Position numbers and translations under genes: made by a program
The notes under the pieces: model-generated
The model's input: the letters and a program-made list of their open reading frames with translations, nothing else
Databases searched by the model: none
Told to the model about the DNA's origin: nothing
Source: Streptomyces sp. TLI_235
Lineage (GTDB): Bacteria > Actinomycetota > Actinomycetes > Streptomycetales > Streptomycetaceae
NCBI GenBank assembly: GCA_002300355.1
Contig: NSGV01000001.1
Location: 1,798,001 to 1,862,000 of the forward strand
Direction of reading: 5' to 3'
DNA length: 64,000 nucleotides
Part shown: positions 26,601 through 34,915 of the stretch, piece after piece
Position numbering within the stretch: the first letter of the stretch is position 1
Layout of the letters: every line of letters starts with the position of its first letter

Positions 26601-28280
26601 CGCCCAGTGAGCCCGCCAGCGGTACGGGTGCCGGTCGTCCGAGGTCCGGGCGACCAGCAGGTCGCCGCCCGCGAAGTGCACGCTGTGCCGCGCGGTGCCC
26701 TCCGGCAGGGTGAAGGCGCAGCCGGCCCGGCGGCCGCGGTGGTCGACCGCGACGGCCCCTCTCCTGGTGTACAGGGTGAGGACCGGCCAGGTGGCGGTCG
26801 CCCCGCTCGGCCGCCCGCCGAGCTCGGCGAGCGCCTCGTCCAGGGCGGGCCAGCCGAGCTCCTCCGGCAGGCCGGCGCGCAGCGTGCGCAGCAGCGGGCC
26901 GGTGAGGTCGAGGCCCGCCAGCGCCTCCTCGATGCCGTCCAGGGCGGCCGCGGTCGGCCGGTCGAGCAGGGTCTCCAGCACGCCGAGGGCGTCCTCGGCG
27001 GCGCCGAGCCCGCCGTCGGCGAGGTCGTCGAGCAGGGCGGTGGTCCGGGCGTGCACGGCACCGGTGATCGCCGGGTTCTCCGGCAGCCGGGTCACCGCGG
27101 TGCCGCGGCGCAGATCGGCGTGGACGGTGCCCTCCAGACGCGGACCGAGCACCGGGTCGGCGGCGAGCGCCCGCAGGTCGCGGCGGGAGGAGGTGCCCCA
27201 GAAGACCAGCTGGACCGTCTCGGGCGGCGTCTCCACCGGGATGCCCTCGGCCAGGCAGGCGTCCGCGAGGTCTGCGTCCAGCCCGGAGGAGCGGTACCGC
27301 GTCTCGTGCAGCCGGACGGGGACGCCCTCGGCGCGCAGCCGGACGGCCAGCGCCGGCAGCAGCTCGAAGACCTCGGGCGGCAGCGGGCGGCGGGTGATCC
27401 CGCCGCCGCCCACCCGGTTGAAGGCGTACTCGTACGGCAGCCGGCCGAGCCAGCCCGCCGGGCCGTCGGCCGGGGTGAGCCGCCCGGCGGCGAGCGCGTC
27501 CACTGCGCTGGCGGCCCGCAGCAGGCGCAGCCAGGCCCCGCCGCCGGCGGTCGGGGAGAAGCCGAGGGCGCTCGCCGCCGGCGGGAACAGCTCCAGCAGG
27601 CCGGCCCGGACCGCGTCGGTCGGCGGGTGCGCGGCCAGCAGGGCGGCGGCGCCGTCCAGCAGCGCGTCCGGCACCGCCCGGCCCGCGCAGCGGACCAGCA
27701 CCGTGCCGACCAGCGCCGCGACCTCCTCCGGACCGCGCCCGGCGGCCTTCGCGGACGCCCGCAGCCGGGTGTGCAGATCGGCCGGCGGCACCGCCCCGCT
27801 TGCCGCCCACGCCTCCACGAACCGGACGAACTCGCGGTGCGCCTCCCGCGGCGGCAGGGCCGCCGCGAGCCGCCGCTGGTGGGTGGCGAGCTCCGCCGCG
27901 GGCAGCACGCCCAGGCCGGCCAGCAGCAGGGCGTTCCCCCGCTGGAAGACCGGGTCGGCGGGCCCGCCGTGCTCCCGCTCGGCCTCCCGGGCCAGCCGGT
28001 ACGCCTGCCCCGCCTGCCGCGGCAGCACCCGGGCCAGCCGGTGGCCGACGGTGTCCCAGAACCAGGGCAGGTGCTCGGGCGGCAGCCCCCGGGTGCGCCG
28101 CTTCAGCCCGTCCAGGTACTGCGCGGGCTTGCGGTGGGCCTGCGGCGGGAGGCCGCCGAAGACGTCCGCGAACTCCTGCCGGGCTCCCGCCTCGGCGCCC
28201 GGCGAACTGACGGACAGCCAGTCCAGGTACACGGTGGACGCGGTGGGGTCGGCGGGCAGCGGAACGCTCTGCTGGGACAT
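23646..28280 (-). CDS. 1544-residue orphan protein of unknown function
   Basis: A single uninterrupted frame with start MSQQSVPLPADPTASTVYLDWLSV. I cannot assign an enzyme domain. Residues 1-250 look all-helical, TPR-like (LPWFWDTVGHRLARVLPRQAGQAYRLAREAE). Residues 480-800 have many short strands with recurring aromatic/DG patterns (VLTLYTRRGAVAVDHRG, LSDGTAVWCGGAHGKDGWARLDPVTG, YRLEGADGRTAEFRSEP) suggestive of beta-propeller blades. The C-terminal third is helical with a possible winged-helix near the end (WNGWSPARHRAAQEELAAAGLVETGKR). No signal peptide, membrane helix or P-loop is visible. Similar giants are annotated vaguely as DNA-binding proteins in Streptomyces, sometimes near MoxR/VWA genes; no such partner is here. 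It appears to stand alone upstream of the conservon. Confidence 0.85.
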   Translation of the reverse strand: MSQQSVPLPADPTASTVYLDWLSVSSPGAEAGARQEFADVFGGLPPQAHRKPAQYLDGLKRRTRGLPPEHLPWFWDTVGHRLARVLPRQAGQAYRLAREAEREHGGPADPVFQRGNALLLAGLGVLPAAELATHQRRLAAALPPREAHREFVRFVEAWAASGAVPPADLHTRLRASAKAAGRGPEEVAALVGTVLVRCAGRAVPDALLDGAAALLAAHPPTDAVRAGLLELFPPAASALGFSPTAGGGAWLRLLRAASAVDALAAGRLTPADGPAGWLGRLPYEYAFNRVGGGGITRRPLPPEVFELLPALAVRLRAEGVPVRLHETRYRSSGLDADLADACLAEGIPVETPPETVQLVFWGTSSRRDLRALAADPVLGPRLEGTVHADLRRGTAVTRLPENPAITGAVHARTTALLDDLADGGLGAAEDALGVLETLLDRPTAAALDGIEEALAGLDLTGPLLRTLRAGLPEELGWPALDEALAELGGRPSGATATWPVLTLYTRRGAVAVDHRGRRAGCAFTLPEGTARHSVHFAGGDLLVARTSDDRHPYRWRAHWASRPDEVFEPGTVVGLNPWSPTACQFETADGAGRFDGERILRPGDREGVAAHRQLSDGTAVWCGGAHGKDGWARLDPVTGARTAGSEPPAFAAAPVPEGHELDEVSLVALPPDADADASPLGHRAGLAGFRVLRRAEPGVRGRRYRLEGADGRTAEFRSEPVRRPWAVVRMPEGGAECVLADERNPHCHDAGDGSLLWRAGADLPVLPPPPFWHFLTPRHRASSRALRAAGPESAAALLTAAADGAGLDGDGLAAGIARLLPEVTDRRIADGVARTVRAARALLRRREELSARVAAVRSGRLVPLAETSDVRLLSALRGLLDVPSYYRAEPPSPQPATLTALAADGAHLAGRLGEPERRLSPPARARDWTPLLGRIDAAAWRLVTAATAEEDRPALAELLRCWSQQPFAAAGSRWRLGEATGAALTARQAAGGRVPAVHTDALSRLAPDPARPLDPALEHRFVQPAGDPAPEGAGELRELSVARDDAGRLARLLDLLAAHGPVRPGPEAVDAFVARTGARRATALLVLDGLPERADHDAWRRMLTSKPYGATDRDARALQTVLHRLGAEGRLELLAAAVPDDPAELWQPGGTVAAAVRAAEVWARLVGVDLPLDEEAARELEQETGLPEPWLRMLCSPPGATEETAVRRQVLAATSYGSVLLHTAAPNGGPGPGWFAGGRHQFAAEAAALVWALTMRPVGDPAAARAAEHCDRLRARLADGDLIVPLGIHRLPGGEEQRAAVFGPATLPVPLADPARGGEPTSLFDDGLVLVPRAGYGSVFLRPARLADPAARRRLEDYCAEHGQDELLRRLRGVDLLLAGGGLDRMAARAADTPVPAGRYEADPALSAAETVAEAAGALGTGPDAAALLLQLLVLARPTDRNVRRWNGWSPARHRAAQEELAAAGLVETGKRPRAGRTAFVPGPWTELKAPELPLETAKLAGHLAGREFRKEVEGPFLRLLPTRPLHEMFAEGWAVLAVDHVNR

Positions 28281-28334
28281 GCGGCCGATCCTGCCACGCT
28301 GCCCCGACAGCCCGCCGGGGGCCGTGGTACGCGA

Positions 28335-29045
28335 TCAGGCAGGCAGCGGAGCCGCCGCCGGGACGCGGGCGCCGGCGAAGGTGACGGTGCGGCGGGGGCG
28401 GAAGCCGAGCGACTCGTAGAGCCGCAGGGCGCCGGTGTTGTCCCCGGCCACGTGCAGGAAGGGCCGCTCGCCGCGGGCCCGGATGCCGGCCGCGACCGCG
28501 CGGACCAGGCGGCCGCCGAGGCCCTGGCCGCGGTGGGCGTCGTCGGTGCAGACGGCGCTGATCTCGGTGTGGCCCGGCGGGTGGAAGCGCTCGCCGGCCA
28601 TCGCGACCAGCACCCCGTCGCGGCGGATGCCGAGGTAGGTGCCGAGCTCGACGGTCCGCGGCAGGAAGGGGCCGGGCCTGGTCCGCTCCACCAGGGCGAG
28701 CATCTCGGGGACGTCGGCCGGGCCGAGCCGGACGGCCTCCGGGTCGGGCGCCGCGGCCACGCCCTCGTCCACCAGCTGGACGCCCTCGATGCGGAAGGTG
28801 ACCTGCCAGTCCGCGGGCGGCGGGACGGCGACCGCGGCGGTCACCACGTGCCCGCCGGGGCCGGCGAGGGCGGCCGCCTCGGCCCAGTCCTCGTCCTCGG
28901 GGGTGTCCGGCATGCCGAGGAAGGGGGTGATGTCCGCCGGGTAGTGCAGCAGCCGCCCGCGGCGCCGCGCGAACAGCGCGTGCGGTCCGGCCAGCGCCGC
29001 ACGCACCGGGTTGTCCAGCGGATGGGTGCCGTTCGTGGTGGACAT
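28335..29045 (-). CDS. GNAT-family N-acetyltransferase
   Basis: 236 residues from the ATG at 29045. The C-terminal 130 residues form a GNAT domain: VRLGPADVPEMLALVERTRPGPF, then motif A VCTDDAHRGQGLGGRLVRAVAAGIRARG with the Q/RxxGxG/A acetyl-CoA loop (RGQGLG), and NTGALRLYESLGFRPRRTVTF. The N-terminal 100 residues (RRRGRLLHYPADITPFLGMPDTPEDEDW) precede the catalytic domain and are typical of a subgroup of actinobacterial GNATs. Substrate unknown; could be an amine, peptide or antibiotic. It lies 54 bp upstream of the start side of the giant gene on the same strand, but no link can be shown. Confidence 0.88.
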   Translation of the reverse strand: MSTTNGTHPLDNPVRAALAGPHALFARRRGRLLHYPADITPFLGMPDTPEDEDWAEAAALAGPGGHVVTAAVAVPPPADWQVTFRIEGVQLVDEGVAAAPDPEAVRLGPADVPEMLALVERTRPGPFLPRTVELGTYLGIRRDGVLVAMAGERFHPPGHTEISAVCTDDAHRGQGLGGRLVRAVAAGIRARGERPFLHVAGDNTGALRLYESLGFRPRRTVTFAGARVPAAAPLPA

Positions 29046-29158
29046 GCGTTCCCCTGCTCGGATCGGTGGTGTCGATGACAGCACCGGAGGCCGCCGGATC
29101 CTTCCCGCCTGCCCGGCAGCCCGCCCCGCGGCCCGGCAGGTCGGGCGGCGGCTGCCGG

Positions 29159-29452
29159 TCAGGCGGCGTCGGGGGCGGGCCGCAGGACGTCGTCGACCTC
29201 GGCGAGGAACTGCCGCCACGGCTCGGAGTCGCTGTCGCCGTCCTCCTGGCGGATGGCCGCCCAGGTGTGCATGATCCACCAGCGGAAGTCCGTCCACAGG
29301 TGCTCGTTGCCGGGCGGGAGCAGCAGGTGCGCCTCCGCGAGCCGGCCGAGCATGGCGGGCTTCGCCTCGGCGAGCGGCGCACCGTCGTCCACGGCGCGCT
29401 GGAAGTCGCCGAGTTCGTCGAAGAGGACCCTCAGACGGGCCAGGTCGGTCAT
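29159..29452 (-). CDS. Small acidic protein of unknown function
   Basis: 97 residues from the ATG at 29452, with GAGGTGG just upstream. The sequence is helical and acidic (LRVLFDELGDFQRAVDDGAPLAEAKPAMLGRLAEAHLLLP, FRWWIMHTWAAIRQEDGDSDSEPWRQFLAEVDDVL). I recognise no family. It lies between the AlkB homologue and the GNAT on the same strand with gaps above 100 bp on both sides, so it is probably expressed on its own. Confidence 0.65.
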   Translation of the reverse strand: MTDLARLRVLFDELGDFQRAVDDGAPLAEAKPAMLGRLAEAHLLLPPGNEHLWTDFRWWIMHTWAAIRQEDGDSDSEPWRQFLAEVDDVLRPAPDAA

Positions 29453-29578
29453 CCGTCACCACCTCGTGCAGATCGGGGCGCCGCGGGTCCCGGACGTTCG
29501 CGGTATCGACCCCAAGTCATCACGCTGTCTGCGCAGTTGTGGCCGACATGCTAGGCCTGCCGGCCGCCGGCCCAGGGG

Positions 29579-29617
29579 GATTCCGAGCTTTCGCACGGAA
29601 TCGGACCGAAGCGGTCC
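29579..29617. terminator. Two adjacent short hairpins downstream of alkB
   Basis: GATTCCG (29579-29585) pairs with CGGAATC (29596-29602) around a 10-nt loop, immediately followed by GGACCG-AAG-CGGTCC (29603-29617). A direct repeat TTCCGAAGC lies at 29640 and 29663. They may stop alkB transcription or sit in the leader of the 97-aa gene. Confidence 0.4.
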
Positions 29618-29678
29618 AGGTCGGTCCGCCGTGCGGTGGTTCCGAAGCCGGGGATGCCGTGATTCCGAAGCGGGGGGA

Positions 29679-30281
29679 TCAGGTGGGGCGCCCGGCGAGC
29701 GTGCGGAAGGTCACCGAGACCCGGCGCCCGCGCGGCACCCGCCCCGCCGGGCCCGGGTCGCTGCGGCGGGCGGCGATCGCGTGCCGCCAGACGTACCGGG
29801 CCGGGCCGGTGAGCACGGTGACGCCGCCGGGGGTGAGCGGTACCGGCACCCGGCCGCCGCCCGTCGGGTCGGTGAAGTCCATGACGGCGGCTGAGCCGAG
29901 GGAGAGCGCGGCGACCACGGGGCCGAAGCAGGGGACGCAGTCCACGTGGGCGCTGATGCCCTGGCCGGGCTGGTACTCGTTGACGATCACCTGCTCGGCC
30001 GGGCCGTCCATCAGCCCCTCGTCCAGCAGCCGGGCGGCGAGGCCGAGGGCCCAGTCCGGCAGCGGCGGGGCCGGCTCGACCGCCGGGCCCGCCGCGAGCC
30101 CGCGCCGCCCGTAGTCGTAGCGGTGACCGTAGTGCTGCACCCGCCGCCGCAGCTGTGCAGACCAGGGCCGCTCGTCGATCCGCGCCAGCAGCCCGGCGCA
30201 GCCCTCCGCGGCGAGCCAGTCGTCGACGCACACCAGCCCGGGCACGCCGACGGGAGCGGGACACTCGGGGTTCTCGGCCAT
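29679..30281 (-). CDS. AlkB-family 2-oxoglutarate/Fe(II) dioxygenase
   Basis: 200 residues, the usual bacterial AlkB-like size. The iron triad is visible as H-x-D in ISAHVDCVPCFGP and a distal histidine in YVWRHAIAARR; the 2-oxoglutarate-binding arginines come from RRVSVTFRTL at the end. VNEYQPGQGISAH is the strand before the HxD motif and LTGPARYVWRHAI is typical of the AlkB branch that repairs alkylated bases or proteins. The enzyme should demethylate 1-methyladenine/3-methylcytosine-type lesions by oxidation, but protein or RNA substrates are possible. It is divergent from the TetR gene; their 142-bp gap contains the twin palindromes. Confidence 0.9.
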   Translation of the reverse strand: MAENPECPAPVGVPGLVCVDDWLAAEGCAGLLARIDERPWSAQLRRRVQHYGHRYDYGRRGLAAGPAVEPAPPLPDWALGLAARLLDEGLMDGPAEQVIVNEYQPGQGISAHVDCVPCFGPVVAALSLGSAAVMDFTDPTGGGRVPVPLTPGGVTVLTGPARYVWRHAIAARRSDPGPAGRVPRGRRVSVTFRTLAGRPT

Positions 30282-30383
30282 GCCCGCAGGCTAGCCGCGG
30301 CCACCGACAGCCCACCGGGCCGACGGCGCGGGGCCCGCCGGCAGGGGGCACCGGCAGTGAACGATCACGATCCGTCGAAGCCG

Positions 30384-30422
30384 GTAGACAGTGTCTACGG
30401 CCATCGTGTAGACACTGTCTAC
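30384..30422. promoter_or_regulatory. Twin 15-bp palindromic operators with overlapping promoter
   Basis: GTAGACAGTGTCTAC (30384-30398) and GTAGACACTGTCTAC (30408-30422) are reverse complements of one another, each palindromic around its centre, with centres 24 bp apart. This fits TetR dimers side by side. The element ends 2 bp before the TetR ATG at 30424. TAGACA at 30385-30390 and 30409-30414, 18 bp apart, could serve as -35 and -10, giving a leaderless transcript. Confidence 0.8.
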
Positions 30423-30423
30423 T

Positions 30424-31011
30424 ATGAACGAGGAGAGCATCGGGCTGCGCGACCGGCTGATCGAGGCCGGGGTCGAGCTGCTGGCCGCCGAGGGCGTGCA
30501 GGCCCTCACCCTGCGCGAGATCGCCCGCCGCGCCGGGGTTTCGCACGGCGCGCCGCGGCGGTACTTCCCCACCCACCTGGAGCTGCTGTCGGCGATCGCC
30601 CGCCGGGGTTTCGCCGAGCTCGCCGCCCGGACCGCCGCGACCGCCGGCGCCGACGAGGAGGCCGACCCCCGGCAGCGGCTCACCGCGCTCTGTCGGGTCT
30701 ACCTGGACTTCGCCCGCACCGACCGCGGGATGTTCGAGCTGATGTTCCGCCACGACCTGCTGGCCAGCGGCCGGCTGGGCCTGCGCGAGACCAGCCTGCC
30801 GCTGTTCGGGATGCTGGTGGACCTGGTCGCGCGGGCCCGTCCGCGCACCGGCGCCGCGCCGGAGATCGCCGCCGCCGCGCTCTGGGCCAACCTGCACGGC
30901 ATCGCCCAACTCCGTGACTGGGGAAGCCTACAGCTCGCCACCGGCTCCGACGACGTGGAACCGCTGCTGGCCGCCGCGCTCGACGCCCACCTCGCAGCGG
31001 TGCAGCCGTGA
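30424..31011 (+). CDS. TetR-family repressor of the adjacent exporter
   Basis: 195 residues. The HTH is at residues 10-60 (GVQALTLREIARRAGVSHGAPRRYFPTHLELLSAIARRGFAEL), followed by a TetR C-terminal ligand domain (LCRVYLDFARTDRGMFELMFRHDLLAS). The ATG lies two bases behind the twin operators, so the protein very likely represses its own transcript and that of the MFS exporter, whose start overlaps the stop as GTGA. The ligand, by analogy with other TetR/exporter pairs, would be a toxic compound handled by the exporter. A leaderless start would explain the missing ribosome site. Confidence 0.9.
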   Translation: MNEESIGLRDRLIEAGVELLAAEGVQALTLREIARRAGVSHGAPRRYFPTHLELLSAIARRGFAELAARTAATAGADEEADPRQRLTALCRVYLDFARTDRGMFELMFRHDLLASGRLGLRETSLPLFGMLVDLVARARPRTGAAPEIAAAALWANLHGIAQLRDWGSLQLATGSDDVEPLLAAALDAHLAAVQP

Positions 31012-32453
31012 GCCGCAGCCCCGCCCTCACCCTGGTGGCGAGCACCACCGGCGCCGTCCTGGTCGCGCTGGACGGCACCGTGCTGACCGTCGCCCAGCCC
31101 ACCCTGCGGCGCGAGCTGCACGCCTCGTTCGCACAGGTGCAGTGGACCAGCACCGGCTACCTGATCGCCGTTGCGGGCCTGCTCGTCCTCGCCGGGCGGC
31201 TCGGCGACCGCCTCGGCCACCGCCGGACGTTCGCCCTCGGCACGCTCGGCTTCGGCGCGGCCTCCGCCGGGATCGGGCTGGCCCCCGGCATCGGCTGGGT
31301 GATCGCCCTGCGGATCGTCCAGGGCGTGTTCGGGGCACTGCTGCAGCCCGCCACCCTCGGCATGCTGCGCGCCGCCTACCCTCCGGACCGGCTCGCCGGG
31401 CCGATCGCGATCCGCACCAGCGCGATCGGTGTGTCCGCCGCGGTCGGCCCGGTGCTCGGGGGCGCCCTGGTGACGGCCTTCGGCTGGCGGGCCGTCTTCG
31501 CGCTCAATGTGCTGCCGGCGCTGGTGGTCGGCGTCCTGGCCCTGGCGCACCGCCCGCAGGACGACGCGGCACGCCCGGACGCGGCGCCGGTCCGGCTCGA
31601 CCCGCTCGGCGCGGCGCTGCTCGGCACGGCCCTGGTCTGCCTGGTGCACACCCTGGTCGGGCTGCCCGACTCCGGGTGGACGGTGTCCGCCGCGCTCGGG
31701 GCCGGCGCGGCCGCGGCGCTGTCCGCCGGGTTCGTCCGGCACCAGCGGCGCACCGCGAACCCGCTGGTCCCGCTGGACCTGGTGCGCTCCCCCGCCGTCG
31801 CCGGCTCGCTCGGCGTGCTGGTCGCCGCGTCGGCGTCGCTGTTCGGGACGCTCTTCCTGACCGGCTACTTCCTGCAGGAGGTGCTGGCGCTGGATCCGCT
31901 CGCCGCCGGCCTGCGGGCGCTGCCGCTGCCGGTCGCGATGGTGTTCGCCGCACCGGCGGCGGCCCGGCTGCAGCGCCGGTACGGGCCGCGGCGCACCGTC
32001 GCGACGGCGACCGCCCTGCTCGTCGCCGGGATCCTGGTGCTCTCCCGGCTGGGGCCGACCTCCGGGGAGCTCGCCTCCGGCACCGGGTTCCTGCTGCTCG
32101 GCGCCGGGTTCGGCACGGTGATGGTGACCGCCACGGCCGTGATCGTCCAACGGGCCGCGGCCGCGCACGCCGGGGTGGCCGGCGGCCTCCAGCAGACCGC
32201 GATGAACATCGGCCCCGCCCTCGGCGTGGCCGTCGCGACCACCGCGGCCGGACTCGCCGCGGGCGGCGCGCACCCGGACGGCCCGGCCTTCGGCGCGGCG
32301 ATCGGCCCGGCCCTCCCCGTACTCGCCCTCGCCGCCGCGGCCGGCACGGTGTTCGCCCTGGCCCTCCCCCGCCACGCCGGACCCCCGGAGCCGGGGACGG
32401 CGCCCGGCGGAGAGCCTTGCCCGGCGGTGGGGCGGCCGGGGGCGGGCCGCTAG
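31008..32453 (+). CDS. DHA2-family MFS exporter
   Basis: 481 residues with about 14 membrane helices. The family markers are VASTTGAVLVALDGTVLTVAQPTL in helix 1, LAGRLGDRLGHRRTF (motif A), AAVGPVLGGALVTAFGWRAVF (motif C region) and GGLQQTAMNIGPALGVAVATT. Proteins of this group export drugs or dyes driven by the proton gradient. It overlaps the TetR stop by 4 bp and should be controlled by it. A second DHA2 exporter, frameshifted, lies at 2679-4285. Confidence 0.9.
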   Translation: MSRSPALTLVASTTGAVLVALDGTVLTVAQPTLRRELHASFAQVQWTSTGYLIAVAGLLVLAGRLGDRLGHRRTFALGTLGFGAASAGIGLAPGIGWVIALRIVQGVFGALLQPATLGMLRAAYPPDRLAGPIAIRTSAIGVSAAVGPVLGGALVTAFGWRAVFALNVLPALVVGVLALAHRPQDDAARPDAAPVRLDPLGAALLGTALVCLVHTLVGLPDSGWTVSAALGAGAAAALSAGFVRHQRRTANPLVPLDLVRSPAVAGSLGVLVAASASLFGTLFLTGYFLQEVLALDPLAAGLRALPLPVAMVFAAPAAARLQRRYGPRRTVATATALLVAGILVLSRLGPTSGELASGTGFLLLGAGFGTVMVTATAVIVQRAAAAHAGVAGGLQQTAMNIGPALGVAVATTAAGLAAGGAHPDGPAFGAAIGPALPVLALAAAAGTVFALALPRHAGPPEPGTAPGGEPCPAVGRPGAGR

Positions 32454-32498
32454 GGTGGCGCGGCCGCCGCATGATCGACTCTCCGGGGAGCCCGACCG

Positions 32499-33029
32499 AT
32501 GACCCAGACCCGCAAGAGCGCCCTGTTCGCCGCGGCCGCCACGCTCGCCCTGCTGATCGGCAGCTGCGCCGCTTTCTCCGCCCCCGAGTTGGACTACGTC
32601 AACGACTACGTCTCGCACCGGCCGCTGCGCGCCGCGGGCTACCCTTCGGCCGGCACGCTGGAGGTCGTGCAGAAGGCGGTCTGGCGGCTGGCCGACGGCG
32701 ACGCCGGACGGCTGGCGGGGCTGGCCACCTCCGACGGGTCGAAGACCGAGGCGCTGGCCAACGCGAAGATCTGGGTGACGGCCTTCGGCAAGGACGCGCA
32801 GGGCGGCGTCACGGCCGAGTTCATAGACGCCGCGATCGACCGGCAGACCGTGGTGGTCTACTTCCACGACACCGGCCGGCGCAAGGACCTGCACCTGCGG
32901 CTCGACGGCATCGGCGGCGAGGACGGCTGGAAGATCCGGATGAACGACACCGACCCGAAGACCGCCGCGGCCGAGCCGACCTGGGCCCCGCGCACCCCAG
33001 GCACCGGCGAACTGCCGCCGGAGAGCTGA
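32499..33029 (+). CDS. Putative lipoprotein of unknown function
   Basis: 176 residues starting [27 protein letters not shown]: a basic start, hydrophobic stretch and a lipobox-like LIGSC, so the predicted mature protein begins at C23 and is anchored to the outer face of the membrane. The body ([78 protein letters not shown]) has alternating strands and no motif that I recognise. It follows the exporter by 45 bp and precedes the RNA-repair operon; the links are positional only. Confidence 0.75.
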   Translation: MTQTRKSALFAAAATLALLIGSCAAFSAPELDYVNDYVSHRPLRAAGYPSAGTLEVVQKAVWRLADGDAGRLAGLATSDGSKTEALANAKIWVTAFGKDAQGGVTAEFIDAAIDRQTVVVYFHDTGRRKDLHLRLDGIGGEDGWKIRMNDTDPKTAAAEPTWAPRTPGTGELPPES

Positions 33030-33124
33030 CCGGGCCCACCCGCGGGGCGACGAAATTGGATGGATCGGGCAGGGGCCGCCTCCTACAGTGACGGGGTCCC
33101 CACCACCCCGACCTGGAGCGGATC

Positions 33125-34915
33125 ATGCGCGTGCACTACCCGCGGACCCCGCATCTGCCCTGGTCGCCGGGGGCCACCGCGGACGACGTCCGCTCCGGCG
33201 GCCTCGCCGGGCTGCACGGCCGGGAGGTCGTGGTCACCGAGAAGCTCGACGGCGAGAACACCACGCTGTACCGGGACGGGCTGCACGCCCGCTCGCTGGA
33301 CTCCGCTCACCACCCGTCGCGGACCTGGGTGAAGGCCCTGCAGGGCCGGATCGGCCCCGCGATACCGGACGGCTGGCGGGTCTGCGGCGAGAACCTCTTC
33401 GCCCGGCACTCGCTCGCCTACCGGGAGTTGGACAGCTGGTTCTACGGATTCTCGGTCTGGGACGGCACCGACCACTGCCTCGGCTGGGGCGACACCGTCC
33501 GCTTCCTGCGGCGGCTCGGCGTCCCGGCGCCGCGGGTGCTGTGGCGCGGTGTCTTCGACGAACGGGCCGTACGGGCCCTGCGGTTGGACACCGAGCGGGT
33601 CGAGGGCTACGTCGTCCGCACCGTCGAGGGCTTCCCCCGGGAGGAGTTCGGCCTGCGGGTCGCCAAGTGGGTGCGCCCGCACCACGTGCAGACCGACACC
33701 CACTGGATGCACGCCGCGGTCGTGGAGAACGGCCTCGGCCCGGCCGCCGTGCTGTGGGCCGTCCGCTCCGGGGCACCCGCCGACCTGCCCGTCCTGCTCG
33801 ACGCACTCGGCCTCGACCCGGACGACCTCGGCCCGGCCGCTCCCGCCCCGGCCGACCTCGGTTCCGAACGGGTGCCCGCCGCCGAGGCGGCCGTGGCCGA
33901 CGTCTCCGCCCGGCTCGACGTCCTGGGCCGGCGCGGCGACGCCCGGCTGGTCGGTGTGCTGGCCGTTGCCCTGGCCGGCGGCAACCGGGCCCGGCTGGCC
34001 ACCGCGCTCGCCGGGCCGCTCGGCATGCCGCTCGCCCGCCGGACCGCCGACCTGGTCGGCCTCCACCCGGCCCTGCAGCGCCCCTACCCGGACGAGGACC
34101 GCCGGGCCGGCCTCGTCCGGCTGGCACTCGCCGCCGACCTCGGCGTCCTGCACGCGGTGGCCGGCGCGGTGACGGCCGGTCAACCGGGTGCCGAGGCCGC
34201 CGAGGCACGCGAGCAGGCCGAATGGTCGGCGCTGCACGCCGAGGACGCCGGTCTGCTGGTCGAAACCCCGCTCGCACCGCTGCGGACCGGCCTGCGCGAG
34301 GCGCTCTCCGGCCTCGGCGGGGACGCCGCCGACCGCTGCTGGGCCGAGGCCAGGGAGGCGTTCGCCACCGGCCGGGTCACCGGTGTCGACGACGCGGTGG
34401 CGGCCGCCTGGCGCTGGCGCTCCGGCGACTTCCCGCACCTGGTGCAGCTGGTCGGCCCGTCCGGCAGCGGCAAGAGCTGCTTCGCCGACCGGCTGCCCGG
34501 CGTGGCGGCGCGGATCTCGCTGGACGGCCTGCGCGAGGAGCGCGGCGACCGCGCCGACCAGCGGGCCAACGGGGACGTCCTGCGGGACGGCCTCGACCGG
34601 CTGGACGCCGCCCTCGCCGGGGGCGGCACCGTGGTGTGGGACGCCACCTCGCTCAACCGGCAGCAGCGCTCGCTGGTACGGGCCGTGGCGCAGCGCCGCG
34701 ACGCGCTGGTCACGCAGGCGGTGCTGCTGGTCGGCGAGGAGGAGCTGACCCGGCGCAACGCCGTCCGGCCGCATCCCGTCCCGTCCGGTGTGCTCGCGAC
34801 GCAGCTGCGGCGGTTCGGTGCGCCGTACCCGGGCGAGGCGCACCGAACCTGGTACGTGGGCCCGTCCGGCACCGTCGAGGACACCGCGGGCACGATCGGC
34901 GGGGAGGACGCCTGA
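33125..34915 (+). CDS. RNA ligase fused to a P-loop polynucleotide kinase-like domain
   Basis: 596 residues. Ligase motifs: catalytic K40 in EKLDGEN (motif I), FYGFSVWD at 106-113 (motif III), VEGYVVR at 159-165 (motif IV), RVAKWVR at 178-184 (motif V), an Rnl2/DRAT-like nucleotidyltransferase set. A helical linker (200-420) leads to a kinase-type Walker A GPSGSGKS at 444-451, with [23 protein letters not shown] and [20 protein letters not shown] as in T4 Pnkp-like kinases. The protein should phosphorylate 5'-OH ends and seal RNA with ATP. Its stop overlaps the next start as TGATG, so both proteins are made together. It belongs to RNA-repair systems proposed from genome comparisons (Burroughs and Aravind); biochemistry of this pairing is, as far as I know, untested. 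Confidence 0.88.
   Translation: MRVHYPRTPHLPWSPGATADDVRSGGLAGLHGREVVVTEKLDGENTTLYRDGLHARSLDSAHHPSRTWVKALQGRIGPAIPDGWRVCGENLFARHSLAYRELDSWFYGFSVWDGTDHCLGWGDTVRFLRRLGVPAPRVLWRGVFDERAVRALRLDTERVEGYVVRTVEGFPREEFGLRVAKWVRPHHVQTDTHWMHAAVVENGLGPAAVLWAVRSGAPADLPVLLDALGLDPDDLGPAAPAPADLGSERVPAAEAAVADVSARLDVLGRRGDARLVGVLAVALAGGNRARLATALAGPLGMPLARRTADLVGLHPALQRPYPDEDRRAGLVRLALAADLGVLHAVAGAVTAGQPGAEAAEAREQAEWSALHAEDAGLLVETPLAPLRTGLREALSGLGGDAADRCWAEAREAFATGRVTGVDDAVAAAWRWRSGDFPHLVQLVGPSGSGKSCFADRLPGVAARISLDGLREERGDRADQRANGDVLRDGLDRLDAALAGGGTVVWDATSLNRQQRSLVRAVAQRRDALVTQAVLLVGEEELTRRNAVRPHPVPSGVLATQLRRFGAPYPGEAHRTWYVGPSGTVEDTAGTIGGEDA

Noticed and set aside
26037..29078. A 1013-residue plus-strand frame across the giant orphan and GNAT gene
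   Set aside because: Antisense shadow typical of GC-rich codon usage; it crosses two genes with clear start sites.
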